From Zygnema cylindricum (lineage: Eukaryota > Streptophyta > Zygnematophyceae > Zygnematales > Zygnemataceae), in the NCBI GenBank assembly GCA_037447655.1, contig JBBHKE010003572.1, forward strand, positions 242,860 to 306,859: DNA of 64,000 nt, written 5' to 3'. Position 1 is the stretch's first letter. Each line of letters opens with the position of its first letter. The position numbers and the translations under genes are program-made. The notes under the pieces were generated by a model. The model saw only the letters and a list, made by a program, of their open reading frames with translations. It was not told the origin of the DNA and did no database searches. This document shows positions 1 through 10,640 of the stretch, piece after piece.

Positions 1-1100
1 GCCAGTGGTCATAAAACAACAAATACTACATACAATATCTAACTGGTCGCCGCGATCCGTCACAACGAAGATATGTCCCTACAAAGTTCTGCACAAGTTG
101 CTCCAAACGATGTCTTCCGACCAACACCTCATATATAAACCTTAATTTTTCTTTGAGCTCATTTGTTGCCGTGGGGTGCGGATAAATACATCGACCGTCG
201 AATGGGTTTCACCGAATGAAGAATTTGAATGTCGATTATTATATCGTACACAAAGGATAAACACAGGAAAAATGAACAATAGGGGATACTTGAGTTATAA
301 AATAGGGGAGAAATGGAAAAGAGAGAGTGGGAGACGAGAGTGAGAGTGAAGAATAGAGAAAGGGTACGGGACATAATGAGAGAAAGAAAGAGAGAGAGAG
401 TGGGAAAAAGAGAGGGGAGAGATTAATAGGGATAGGGTATGGAACAGAATAAGAGAGAGAGGGAGAGCATGGGAAGAAGAAGGGGACATAGAATATTAGG
501 AAAAGGGTACGGAATATAATAAGAGAGAGAGGGAGAGAATTGGACAAAAAGAATGACAAAGAGTAGTTGGGAAAGTATATGGGACAGAATGAATGAGATA
601 AAGAAAGTGGATAGAATATAGTGATAGCCATTAATAGGTAAATGATACAGAACAGGACGAGACAAAGGGAGAATTTGGGAAAGAGAGAGTGCGAGAGAGA
701 GTAGAAAAAAGGGACGAGAAGAATGAAAAAGTTTTTACAATGCGAAGAGGGAGAGAGAGTGAGAAAGGAAAAAATGATAGAAAGGAAAAGAGAGTTAGAG
801 TGGGATTAAAAACTGGATACAGCGGCACACTTGCCCATGCTATTCTTCTTATACCGTAGAAGATGACGCGCCCTTCTATGTTGTATCGCCATGTAATCGA
901 CAACCTTAATACTATTGTAAAATCCCTAACAATCCATGGCGTGTTGGATGTCGTTTCATCACCAATGGCGGCAGTTCGACGCATCTTCTTCAAAAAATAG
1001 AACTTTTTAGTGAAATCGACCCGCGATATTCGCACGTCACCCACCGATTGATCAAGACGTGGATGGGATTGGTCAGAACAAGATTTTTTTTTTTGTGTTA
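1..1100. repeat. purine-rich low-complexity region
   Basis: Between about 290 and 810 the + strand is a long degenerate run of GAGAGA, GGGAGA and GGGACAGAATAA-like words. Reading frames on the other strand are therefore Ser/Leu/Pro/Phe-rich and carry no recognisable domain. The flanks (1-290 and 810-1100) show no gene that I can support. Confidence 0.7.
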
Positions 1101-1975
1101 TGTCCGCACTTGTCGGTATTTTGTTATCTTTTCGGGTTTTCAAGGCGCCGCATATTTTTCCAATGTAATTATGACTCTAATTTGTTGTCATTTTTTGTAT
1201 CACACCCCATTTTAGAGTCAAATTTAACTCTAATCAAGGTTTATTTAGTTTACAAGTCCGATATTACCGTTATGTTTCCCTTTGAACATGTAATAGGATA
1301 CATGTGCACTCTATTAAGTTACACGAACCTCAAATACTGTTCAAACGACAACGTAATAGAATGAACTTCTACGGCCATACACCATATGTAAGCACGTGAC
1401 GATAGGCTTTTGTAACATACGCATTTTTCGCATGTGAACATGTCATCCGTTCACATTATCACACACAAAAACAAATATCTGAATACATACGAACGCCTAC
1501 GTTGCAAACTCGACTCCACGTTTATTCTAAGCGCAGTTCTATATGCGACCGACATATATTCATCACACTTTCCGTACGATTTTCGATAACGAAGTACAGT
1601 GATGTACGGACAACCACCCTCCGTACACCACACTATTCATGGAATAAGTACGGTCACACCATTGACGCTAATTCACAACAACCGTAATTAACGTCACGGA
1701 AAAAATAGAATCAGTCATTGTATTTCGGGTATCAATGTCAAAATTTTGGGACGCCGATATAGAGTACATAAGTCTCATAACGATTCACGGTGTAGCGACC
1801 AGGCAGTTTGGTCGCTGGTTCAGCGACGAGGCAGTCTGGTCGCTGGTTTGTTGCACGTTTCAGTTTTTAGGGTTTTTAATATATAAATATTAAAATTTGA
1901 AAAGTACAAAAAAGTACGAATCTGCGAATTTTGTAAGTTTGAAATTGTTTTATGCGCACTCTACGTAGTATTCGT
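1100..1975. other. non-coding DNA with a partial TIR-element end
   Basis: I see no gene here. Bases about 1712-1795 match, in inverted orientation, the end of the short TIR element seen complete at 13305-13508, and finish with the shared end word ATTCACGGTGTAG. Just after it, two degenerate copies of a GGTCGCTGG-containing unit of about 26 bp follow each other (about 1795-1850). Confidence 0.5.
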
Positions 1976-2537
1976 TACACCGTGAATCGTTATTAGCCTT
2001 ATGTACGCTATATCGGCACCCCAAAATTTTGACATTGATACCCTAAATATAATAAATTTCACTATTTAAGGACGTGGACCATAATCTGCCACGTCACCTG
2101 GCACTAAATTAGAACGAATGATGCTAATTTTTCAACCACAATTTCTACACGACAATAACTAGTGTTGGGTTTAAGACACTCAGATATTAGATATAAAATC
2201 GAATTTTGGTAACTATAAGCGATATCGATTATCGAAATGCATATTCCCGATATATAATATATATCGTGTCGACGATATGTCGAAAAAAAAAAGTAAATTT
2301 TACAAATCCCCCCCGTGCGGGGCTGGTAATGTTGGTACCATTTTCCATACGGTTTCCGTAGTTTCCGTACTCTGGCTGTACGGCACGCAATTTTGCGATA
2401 TACCGGAAATTTATGTTGGTCCCGGTACGATATATCGAGGAGTCTGCTCGATCGATATTCGATATATCGAATATCGAAATTATCGCGATATGAAACTACC
2501 CGATACCCAACACTACTAATAACGATTCAAGGTGTAG
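1976..2537 (+). mobile_element. short TIR element (CACCG-TIR family) carrying a nested insertion
   Basis: It starts TACACCGTGAATCGTTATTAG and ends in the inverted form CTAATAACGATTCAAGGTGTAG. Its first about 180 bp match the complete element at 13305-13508 almost base for base. It is longer than that copy only because a second element (2160-2515) sits near its right end. There is no ORF, so it must be non-autonomous. The ends read TA-CACCG...CGGTG-TA, as for elements that duplicate a TA target, which suggests a Tc1/mariner-type (Stowaway-like) MITE; that class assignment is inference. Confidence 0.7.
2160..2515 (+). mobile_element. nested hAT-like MITE
   Basis: The ends TAGTGTTGGGT and ACCCAACACTA are inverted repeats of 11 bp. 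The flanking octamers ACAATAAC and CTAATAAC match at 6 of 8 positions, compatible with a decayed 8-bp target duplication as made by hAT transposases. The interior is full of CGATAT/ATATCG words and has no transposase ORF. The same end sequence occurs at 17890-18687, 57277 and 60319. Confidence 0.65.
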
Positions 2538-2593
2538 TTTACTCCGTGCGTTTTATGCGCATAGGACATATATGGTCGGTTGGGAACAGCCTA

Positions 2594-2825
2594 GGTCAAC
2601 GCGATAGATCGCAATCTGAGAAGGTCAACGCGATACATCGCAATATGAGAAGGTCAACGAGATACATCGCAATCTGAGAAGGTCAACACGATACATCACA
2701 ATCTGAGAAGGTCAACGCGATACATCGCAATCTGAGAAGGTCAACGCGATACATCGCAATCTGAGAAGGTCAACGAGATACACCGCAATCTGAGAAGGTC
2801 AACGCAATACATCGCGCCCGAATAA
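2594..2825 (+). repeat. 29-bp tandem array, 8 units
   Basis: Eight head-to-tail units of exactly 29 bp, each beginning GGTCAACGCGATACATCGCA with small substitutions, run from 2594 to 2825. A ninth unit decays immediately after. The units are contiguous with no spacers, so this is a minisatellite and not a CRISPR. Confidence 0.9.
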
Positions 2826-3883
2826 GGTCATCCCGATTCATCACTGCAGATTTGAAATCAAAAAAGACAAAACGAGTACATATGACTCACTTCCGAATTA
2901 GCTAACATTGTGTTCTTCCACAGGTGGATGACAGCCGTCCCAATCATCGCACTCAGATATGCTTCGAAAAGTACGCCGCATGCTTCGTCGCAAATACGTT
3001 AGATTCTGTCTTGCTGTCGTATCCACAACTTTTAAGAAAGCTTCACAAAAAATGGCTGTGTTACGTCACCACAGCGAAACAGGTGCCAATCTGTTCGGAA
3101 AGTACAGTAATCTTCAGTACTGTACTGTCGCCTAAAGACAATGTACGGAATATTTTGAGACTTCGAAGGCAGAAATCCGTTACGGGGGGCCACCTTGACG
3201 GTTACGGGGAGCTCCCCTGACATCTACAAAATAATTACGAGAGCCACTCTGACAGATCGAATCTTCGGCTGGAGCCAATCCGGTGGTAGATTGTATTACA
3301 GGGAGAGATGTTGTCATGTTGCTGTCGGCGCGGAAAATGACAGTACTCGCTATCGTCAGGCTGAGACTACGCACGGTTAGAATCTGTGGCAGCAATCTCC
3401 CACAAGTGTAGTCGTCGCAACGCGCCGGATGGCATGTGCACAGGCGGCCACGTAAATTTTTCCTAACGTTATGTATGCTCCCACGACGCGAAAATTTGAA
3501 CTAAGCTTGATTAAGTTGTGGTAGTATTTTTTATTAAATGATTTTCCACTTTTTCATTTTATTATGAAGTCAACGTCGATCAACGCATTTCACAAACATT
3601 GTATGTGTTCCATATGCTCATATTCATTTTCTTTTGGCGTTTTATGCGTGCATTTTATGTGTTAGTTTGTCGATGATTAAACACGTCAAAAAATGTTAAG
3701 TCAGTTTCCCGCGGACTCTATTATTGTGATTCTCCTTTCACGTGCCGACGGCGGTATTCGACATTATTCAAGTTTTCAGTACTTTTCTTCGAAATACCAA
3801 GCCATTTGCATATGACATGAAACGTTTCGTACATTGTATGTACCAAACTTACCTATATTAGCGTAATGGAAAAAAATAACATT
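2826..3883. other. no gene recognised
   Basis: Short ORFs occur on both strands (for example 2924-3220) but none has a recognisable motif, and they overlap each other in several frames. The interval separates the 29-bp array from the foldback element. Confidence 0.4.
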
Positions 3884-4975
3884 ATTAAATTTTGGGAATT
3901 GATCATGGAAGTGACTGTTTTGGTTGCACACAGTCACTTACGTCATTTTGTCAAAAAATGTACAATAGAAGTACACATTGGTACAAGTGAAGTACCGTTG
4001 AGTCTAAATTTGACGGTCAATCGGTTGGGTAGCTTTGACTTTAAAATTTTTGTTTCAACTGCTTAAACTTTTGCCACGCTTGCGAAAGTCGACTGTCATA
4101 ATAAAATTAGCAATTCACGGCGAACGTTTACGGTAACAAAACTGCGGCAAACCACATGTAAATAAAAGTATTGCAGACAGTCATTTTTTTTTCGTTACCT
4201 GAGCTCCACGGTGAGACCACGTTGGATATTAACTTAGCCTCAAAATTGAAATTTAGTCGTATAAGCGGTACATTGAATTTAAACGCAAATTGAAACGAAA
4301 CCTCTTTAAACTGAGGTACTTAAGTCTTGTACGGAAACATTAAATTGCACGAAACAAAATTTCGCTGTCAATGTAAGAATGTTGATTCATAGATAGTGTG
4401 GCTCGATTTCGTCGCGAGAGATGACGCGTATTTTTTTCATTTAATTTCAATTGATATTTTTACGCCGGTTCGTTTTATTACAGTGTACAAAGTTTATTTC
4501 GTTTCATGCGTTTTAATATTTCCGTACAATATTCACAATACTTCAATTTAAAAGAGGTTTAGTTTCAATTTGCGTCTAAATTCAATGTAACACTTATACG
4601 ACTAAATTTCAATTTTGCGGTTGTGTTAATATCCAACGTGCGCTCACCGTGGAGCTTACGTAACGACAAAAAGTGACTATCTGCAACACTTTTATTTACA
4701 TGTGGTTGCCGCAGTTTTGTTACCGTAGACGTTCGCCGGCCGTGTGAATTGCTAATTTTATTATGACAGTCGACGTTCGCAAGCGCATCAAAAGTTTAAG
4801 CGGTTGAAACAATATTTTGAAAGTTAAAGCTATCCAACCGATTGACCGTCAAATTTAGACTCAACGGTATTTTACTTGTACCAACGTGTACTTTAAACGT
4901 ACGTTTTGAAAAAATGACGTAAGTGACTGTGCGCAACCAAAACAGTCACTACCATGATCAATTCCCTTAATTTAT
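3884..4975. mobile_element. foldback element (long inverted repeat)
   Basis: Two arms of roughly 430 bp are inverted copies of each other: about 3884-4322 and about 4533-4975, with a central spacer of about 210 bp. Landmarks pair along the whole length: GGAATTGATCATGG at the outer left with CCATGATCAATTCC at the outer right, the ACATGTAAATAAAAGT and ACTTTTATTTACATGT blocks mid-arm, and AAACCTCTTT next to the spacer. Arms differ by scattered substitutions and small indels. There is no transposase ORF. Foldback-type elements and very long-TIR MITEs have this architecture. Confidence 0.85.
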
Positions 4976-5628
4976 TCTGGTTTAAGGGTCGTAACGCTCA
5001 CAGCCATTCACGCTATATGTCCATTTTCCCAAAATTGAACCCTTGTATTGCAGGCATACGCGCTTCGTAGCGCTACACGACATGCTAAGTATATGTATTA
5101 AAATAAGGTGTTGTAACGCCACAAATTATACGACTGTCAAACGGGATTAGTCGTGGCTCCATATGATAGGATATATAACATTGTATACCAAAGAGGCGAC
5201 AAAAGGTCAGCGAATCATTGAAGGGTACGTCACGATGTCAGTATGACATCATCTTTAGTAAACACTTACCGTATTATGCGCGTTTAGGTAATTGTATAAT
5301 GATTTTATTGCAAGATCTCTAAGTATCGAATTTTGACAGTCGCGTGAACGACTGTTTCGAACACCCATTTTCGGGGTGCGAGATCTTCAACACTTCTGTC
5401 TAATATGCGATTTTTTTTTTAAGTCCCACCCAAATAAAAAAATCTAGCACGTATAGAGAAATCCCTGGAATTTCTTTTTAAGCCTAGTTTTGTTGTGCTC
5501 AAACGCTCTACTAAAATAATTTCTTTACCATAATGTTTGTCCTTTGAATTTTATAAACCCGCCGGACTATCTCAAAGTTGATTTTTGTGTTGATTAATAT
5601 AACAAGTCATTGTGAATTATTATACCCG
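4976..5628. other. no gene recognised
   Basis: AT-rich DNA between the foldback element and the start of the segmental duplication. No ORF of note, no repeat boundary that I can define. Confidence 0.4.
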
Positions 5629-5713
5629 TACCGCCAACAAAATGCATCATTTGAATCCGCAAAAAGTGCAGTCGATGCTAGATCACAGCACGCCAAACTG
5701 TCGAGAAACAATT

Positions 5714-6018
5714 CATAGTTCAAAAGTAGGCGTTTTTATGGTAGGCCTTTGGTCGGCGCCTTTATCGTAAGTTGTGTTATGGGCTTTTCATGTGATCTCC
5801 GTAGATAGCTACTTTGATCAGCGACAGTCCGATCGTCCGAATCTGAGGTGTAAATAAATATTTTTGGTCCGAATGTTTTAATTGGTCCAATTTCTGGTCC
5901 GAATGTTTTAATTGGTCCTAAGTGGTCCGAATACAGTATGGGTCTTAAGGTCATACTGTATGTTTTGCATGCAATAGGCATATTGTATGGGCCTACTTTC
6001 ACCTACTTTTGAACTATG
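5714..6018 (+). mobile_element. MITE inserted in duplication copy 1
   Basis: Perfect 17-bp inverted ends CATAGTTCAAAAGTAGG and CCTACTTTTGAACTATG bound a 305-bp insert with no ORF. Copy 2 of the duplication has the uninterrupted site (GAGAAACAAATGTCG near 11760), so this is an empty/filled site pair and the element moved after the duplication. AACAA flanks both sides of the insert, suggesting a target duplication of about 5 bp. A related fragment lies at 43561-43646. Confidence 0.85.
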
Positions 6019-7147
6019 GAACAAATGTCGACCCTATAACGTACAGTATCGTACTTTTCATTTTGGCTTGAAGTTTGGATTCCCAAACGCAACTGTCGGA
6101 GCGACTAGTGCTATCGCGTCACACCATGCCACGTTGTTTTCTCAAAATCCATACAGGTAGGGTTCCGTGCAGAACCATAATTACAGTGATAGCGTCACGT
6201 AAAATGTTTGTACATACGTGGTATAGTACTATCGCATTACACATGGAACTGTACTAAAACGAAAGGCCCTTAGGCAACCAAAGGGCAAAGCACCGGGTCG
6301 CCCGCGACTATTATTTTTCTTTGGCGTTAATTAAGGTGCCGTACAAAATAGCGTAAAGAGCGAAAGTACAATAATATTCAAATAGTGTGATGTACGGTCG
6401 ATGTTAGACCGTACATAAATGTACCTTTTTAAGTGGAAATTTTACAAAAAATGAATTAAATCAGACGCGCACGCATAGGAACGTGCGCTCAAAAAAAAGG
6501 ATTATTCTGACACGTAAACTAGTCTGACATGTACGGATGTCTAATTTTCATGACGGCGTACAATTTCTAATATTAAAAAACAAAAAAAAAATCTTAATTA
6601 GCATCAATTAGTTACTGTAAATTTTCTTCAACCCTATTTAAAATTTGACACTAATAACGATTCGCGGTGTAGACGTGTAAAATTTGTAAATTTGCAAATA
6701 AAAGATGCGGTCCACGGCGCACGAGCCATGACAACCTGCCAATTGGCAAAGGCCATGTGCCGTACAGGGTGGGACTCAAATACACCGAAACGGACGAGAA
6801 AATCTTTGCCCGAAGGTATCCTCTGACGCTATTTTTGACATCAATTGACCTTCGCTGAAAAGACTTTCCGGAAGCGACTTTCTGAAGCGACTTTGCGTTT
6901 AAAACATAGTGGCGCAATTCGAACAGTGATAAAGTACGCACGGAGAGATTATAAAAATTTAATACTTTTATACGAATCTTAGATTCTGCGCCTACGTGGT
7001 TCAATCGCAACAAATCGCGTAGGCGGTACTGTAGCTGACTTGCAGGTTCACACGAGCCTTGTCTTTCTCTCTCGTCGCGTTTCTGCGCCTTCCCCTTCCT
7101 CTGATTCGTCCTCTCTCGGTCCCTCCGATCGCCTCTGCTTCCCCTTC

Positions 7148-7288
7148 ATGGCCGCCAACGTCACACTGCCGCGGCTGGCGCTGGCCGGGCTGCTGCTTTT
7201 GGCGGCTATTGCTGGAAACTTCGTGGAAGCTTCCTCGCGTCGCCGGGCGTCCGATGTCGACGAGCTCATGCATCGGCCGGGCGAGACG
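7148..7288 (+). CDS. duplicated first coding exon (copy 1) of the glycosyltransferase-like gene
   Basis: The 47 codons encode a short N-terminal tail, a hydrophobic segment (residues about 10-26, Leu/Ala-rich), a basic stretch (SSRRR) and the sequence DVDELMHRPGET. The exon ends at a strong donor (ACG|GTACGT) in phase 0. The translation, including about 60 further residues outside the exon, is identical to that of 12664-12804, so the duplication is recent or conserved. Whether transcripts start here is unknown. The microexon after it (10355-10383) could only be joined in frame to exon 3 if the second microexon copy is skipped. Confidence 0.6.
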
Positions 7289-7560
7289 GTACGTCACGTC
7301 ACGGGATACGGTACGGAATGGTACGGATCGGAACTGACGGGGATGGGTATCACGGGACAGGCTGAATGATTTGGTTGAATTGTACGGAACGAAAAGGTAC
7401 GGGATGTTAAAAATGTACGGACATAAGAATGGTACGGCATTCGAATGGTACGGAACATGGTACTTGCACCGAATGGAAAGGTACGGATTTTCTGAATGGT
7501 ACGGTGCCGTCCAGGAGAATCGTACGGAAACATTGATGTCACGTCACGCGCCAGGAACAA
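7289..7560 (+). repeat. TACGG-rich degenerate repeat at the start of intron 1
   Basis: The intron opens with a dense series of GGTACGG, GTACGGAA and AATGGTACGG words, spaced irregularly at about 10-20 bp. The same stretch follows exon 1 in copy 2 (12805-13070). It is non-coding and looks like a decayed short tandem repeat. Confidence 0.55.
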
Positions 7561-8070
7561 AAAAAAAAGTAGCGGGATTCCCAAAAGTAAACAGAGGGAG
7601 GGAGAGGTCGTGAGGAGGAGGGGGATGGGAGGGGGGAGGGGAGAGGGAGGGGGGAAAGGGGGAGGGAGGGGGGAGGGGAGAGGGAGGGAGGTTGGGAAAA
7701 GGAAAGGTATATTCTTTATTTCAAGAATAGTGTGGATCATTATTTTCAGAAATTTGGAAGATAGATCATGGAAACACTAAATACGAAAAATAAACAATAT
7801 TTTTACGGAATTTATGGAACATGGAACACCAGACTCGTTTCAAGTCAGGCGAAGCACAAATTGAAAAAAAAAACTGAAAATGAGAGAAATTGGGGAAAAT
7901 TTAAACTCTAATTGTGTGCTCAAGAAAAATAAAACCAGGCTTGTAATATTCCTAACCCCCATTTTTATATAGCTATAATTATGTATATATATCATATATA
8001 TATAATTATTTATATATACAATTATATATTATAGTTATAAAACATATAATATATATAATAGCTATAATAG

Positions 8071-8209
<139 letters not shown>

Positions 8210-8748
8210 TTTGCGGTTAAATGTAGATTTTTAGCATTGATATTTCAATGTGGGGTTTATTTTCCAATTGAATATTTTCCAAGTATGGATAGTCTTGTGG
8301 TATGGTTTTTTTCAGTGCGGATCTTGTTTTAGTATGCATTTCCAGTGCGTATTTTTCCCTTGTAAATAGAAATATTCTCAAAACTATCAATCCACACTCT
8401 CCACTTCCCTCACTTCCCTCTGACTCTTCCCATCCCTTCCCCTCCCCCTCTCTCTTCCCCTCCTACTCTGGCTCTAGATTTTCCACTCCCTTCATTTTAT
8501 TTCTCTTCTTCCCTCACCCTCCTTCACCTATCCCTCCTCCCCCGCCGTTTCCTTTTTTTTTTCTCCACTCCCCCCCTTATGGTTTTTTTATCCAATTTTT
8601 TTTGTCCAAATTCTTTGATGAAAAAAAAATCAATTAGAATCTGAAGTTTTTACATTTGTTCTTTTATGTATTATTACTATTTTTTTTTACGAATAATTTT
8701 TATAATTTGTTGTGTTTTTAAACCCTGAAATCTGAAAACAAAAACCCA

Positions 8749-8825
8749 GTGAGGGAGAGGGAGAGGGAGAGGGAAAGGGGGAGAGAGAGCGAGAGAGAGA
8801 GCGAGAGAGAGAGAGCGAGAGAGAG

Positions 8826-8862
<37 letters not shown>

Positions 8863-8946
8863 AAACATGAACCGATATCCGTGACGGTCGGCATATGCTC
8901 TGCATTTTTTGTACCAATAAAACGCCAATTCTAAGCAGTAAAAACT
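8749..8946. repeat. (GA)n tract plus inverted copy of the pre-exon-2 intron sequence
   Basis: A GAGGGA/GAGAGA tract (8749-8860) is followed by about 80 bp (8868-8946) that is the reverse complement of the intron sequence just upstream of microexon 2 (about 10246-10327). Both contain the word GATATCCGTGACGGTCGGCA or its complement. A third, degenerate, direct copy lies at about 9768-9847. The same arrangement is present in copy 2 (14694-14890 versus about 15230-15307), so the intron RNA could fold into a long hairpin next to the microexon. Confidence 0.75.
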
Positions 8947-9369
8947 AGGGAGAGGGAGAATCATATAAACACAAAAACAGTTTTTAAAAAATTAGAAATT
9001 TAATTTTTGCAGGAGGAAAAACGAGCGCCCGGGTGTATATTATTTATGGATGATCGTCAATATAACCCAAAATCCGACGATTTGGAAAAATGGGGAGAGG
9101 AAGCCCCATTTTGGTTATTTTCTAGAGTCATAAATAGGTGACTAAAAAATTTCTTCCCTCTTTTGTTTTTCTTTTGTTTTCCTTTTTTTTTTTTTACCCT
9201 CTCCCTCTTTTCTTTCTTCGTTATCTTTTTTTCTTTTCTCTTGGTCGTTTTTTTTCTTTTTTAGTTTTGTTCCTTATTCCCCTTTTTTTTTACTTCTCAC
9301 ATTTTGGTTTTTTTTCATCCATTTTTATGTACAATGGAAAAGCTTCCGAGGAGTTTTTTATGGGATGGT

Positions 9370-9650
9370 AGAAATTATTGTCAATTTCGATAATTATTGT
9401 GTCGAAAATTTATAAATTGTTGTCATTATCGATAATTTTAGAGATTTTGGAAAATCATTGTCGATGTCGAAAATATTTGAAATTTCACAAAAAAAATTGC
9501 CGATTTCAACAATTTTTAAAAATTAAGAAATCGTTGTGAATTTTATTAATTTTTGAAAATTTAGATTTTATTTGTCAATGTCGATAAATGTTTGAAATTT
9601 TAGAATCATCGTCAATGTCGATAATTTTTATCAATGGTAATGTCGATTCT
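9370..9650. repeat. degenerate ATTGTCGATGTCGATAATTT repeats
   Basis: About six imperfect units built from ATTGTC, GATGTCGA and ATAATTTT words, 40-50 bp apart. They occur only in copy 1 of the duplication. Confidence 0.5.
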
Positions 9651-9659
9651 AGAAACTGA

Positions 9660-10240
9660 TTTCCCTCCCTCCCTCCCTTCCTTCTCTTCTCCTTCCTCTC
9701 TCCCTCTCCCCCAACCCTCCACCCTCCCTCCCCCCCCCCCTCTCTTCCTCTCTCTCTCTCTTCTTCTAATAGTTTTTATTGCTTAAAATTGCGGTTTTTT
9801 TGGTAGAAATGCAGGGCGCATACTGATCGGCACGGATATCGGTTCATTTTTTACCCCCCTCTCCCCCTCTCCCCCTCTCTCTCTCCCTCTCCCTCTCCCT
9901 CTCCCTCTGCCTCTCCCTCTCCCTCTCCCTCTCCTTCTCCCTCTCCCTCCCTCTCCTTCTCCCTCTCCCTCTCCCTCTCCCTCTTCCTCTCCCTCTCCCT
10001 CTCCCTCTCCCTCTCCCTCTCCCTCTCCCTCTCCCTCTCCCTCTCCCTCTCCCTCTCCCTGTCCCTGTCCCTGTCCCTGTCCCTCTCCCTCTCCCTCTCC
10101 CTCTCCTTCTCCCTCTCCCTCTCCCTTTGCCTCTGCCTCTGCCTCTCCCTCTCCCTCTCCTTCTCCCTCTCCCTGTCCCTCTTCTTCTCCTTCTCCCTCC
10201 CCCTCTTCCTCTCCCTGTCCCTCTCCCTTTCTCTATTCCT
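9660..10240. repeat. pyrimidine tract and (CTCCCT)n hexanucleotide array
   Basis: Pyrimidine-rich DNA (9660-9770) precedes nearly 390 bp of CTCCCT/CTCCCTC hexamers (about 9853-10240) with CTGTCC and CTTCTC variants. The opposite strand reads as a Gly-Arg repeat ORF, which is a shadow of the array. Copy 2 of the duplication has only about 40 bp of the same motif (15178-15220). Confidence 0.9.
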
Positions 10241-10354
10241 TTTTTAGTTTTTACTGCTAAAAATTTGCGTTTTATTGGTACAAAAAATGCAGAGCCTATG
10301 CCGACCGTCACGGATATCGGTTCATTTTGGGGAATGTGAAGGACTACGTGACAG

Positions 10355-10383
10355 AACCGTTACGTGCCGCTTCTTGGTACAAG
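10355..10383 (+). CDS. duplicated 29-nt microexon 2 (copy 1)
   Basis: It is identical to 15338-15366. It is bounded by GTGACAG on the left and GTTTGT on the right and would encode NRYVPLLGT plus two bases of an Arg codon. At 29 nt (3n+2), including both this copy and 15338-15366 in one transcript would shift the frame, so the two copies could only be used as alternatives. The left splice site has a poor pyrimidine tract. It was chosen because it is the only choice that keeps phase with both exon 1 (phase 0) and exon 3 (phase 2). Confidence 0.5.
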
Positions 10384-10640
10384 GTTTGTTATGGTTTACC
10401 TTCTCTTTGTTTTTTTTTCATCTTCTTCTTTCCTTCTCCTTTTCCTTTGTCTTTGCCTTTTCCATTTCCTTTTTCTTTTCCTTTTCCTTCTCCTTTTTCT
10501 TTCCTTTTCCTTTTCTTGTCCCAACCTTTACTTTTTTTTGGTGTCCTTTCCTTTCCTTTTCTGAACCAGAATTGCGAAACATTTTGGCTGTCAGGTCTTC
10601 TATGGTTCATATAGAGAATTTGATTGTCAAGTAGCTAAAA

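Noticed and set aside
159-665. Minus-strand ORFs rich in Ser, Leu, Pro, Phe
   Set aside because: They are translations of a GAGA/GGGA low-complexity tract and overlap in several frames.
2594-2825. CRISPR-like direct repeats
   Set aside because: Units are contiguous with no spacers and the context is eukaryotic; it is a minisatellite.
9844-10311. 155-codon Gly-Arg repeat ORF (minus strand)
   Set aside because: Pure product of the (CTCCCT)n array; absent from the duplicate copy.
10364-10634. Phe/Leu/Ser-rich ORFs after microexon 2
   Set aside because: Pyrimidine-tract translation, present in both duplicates in intron sequence.
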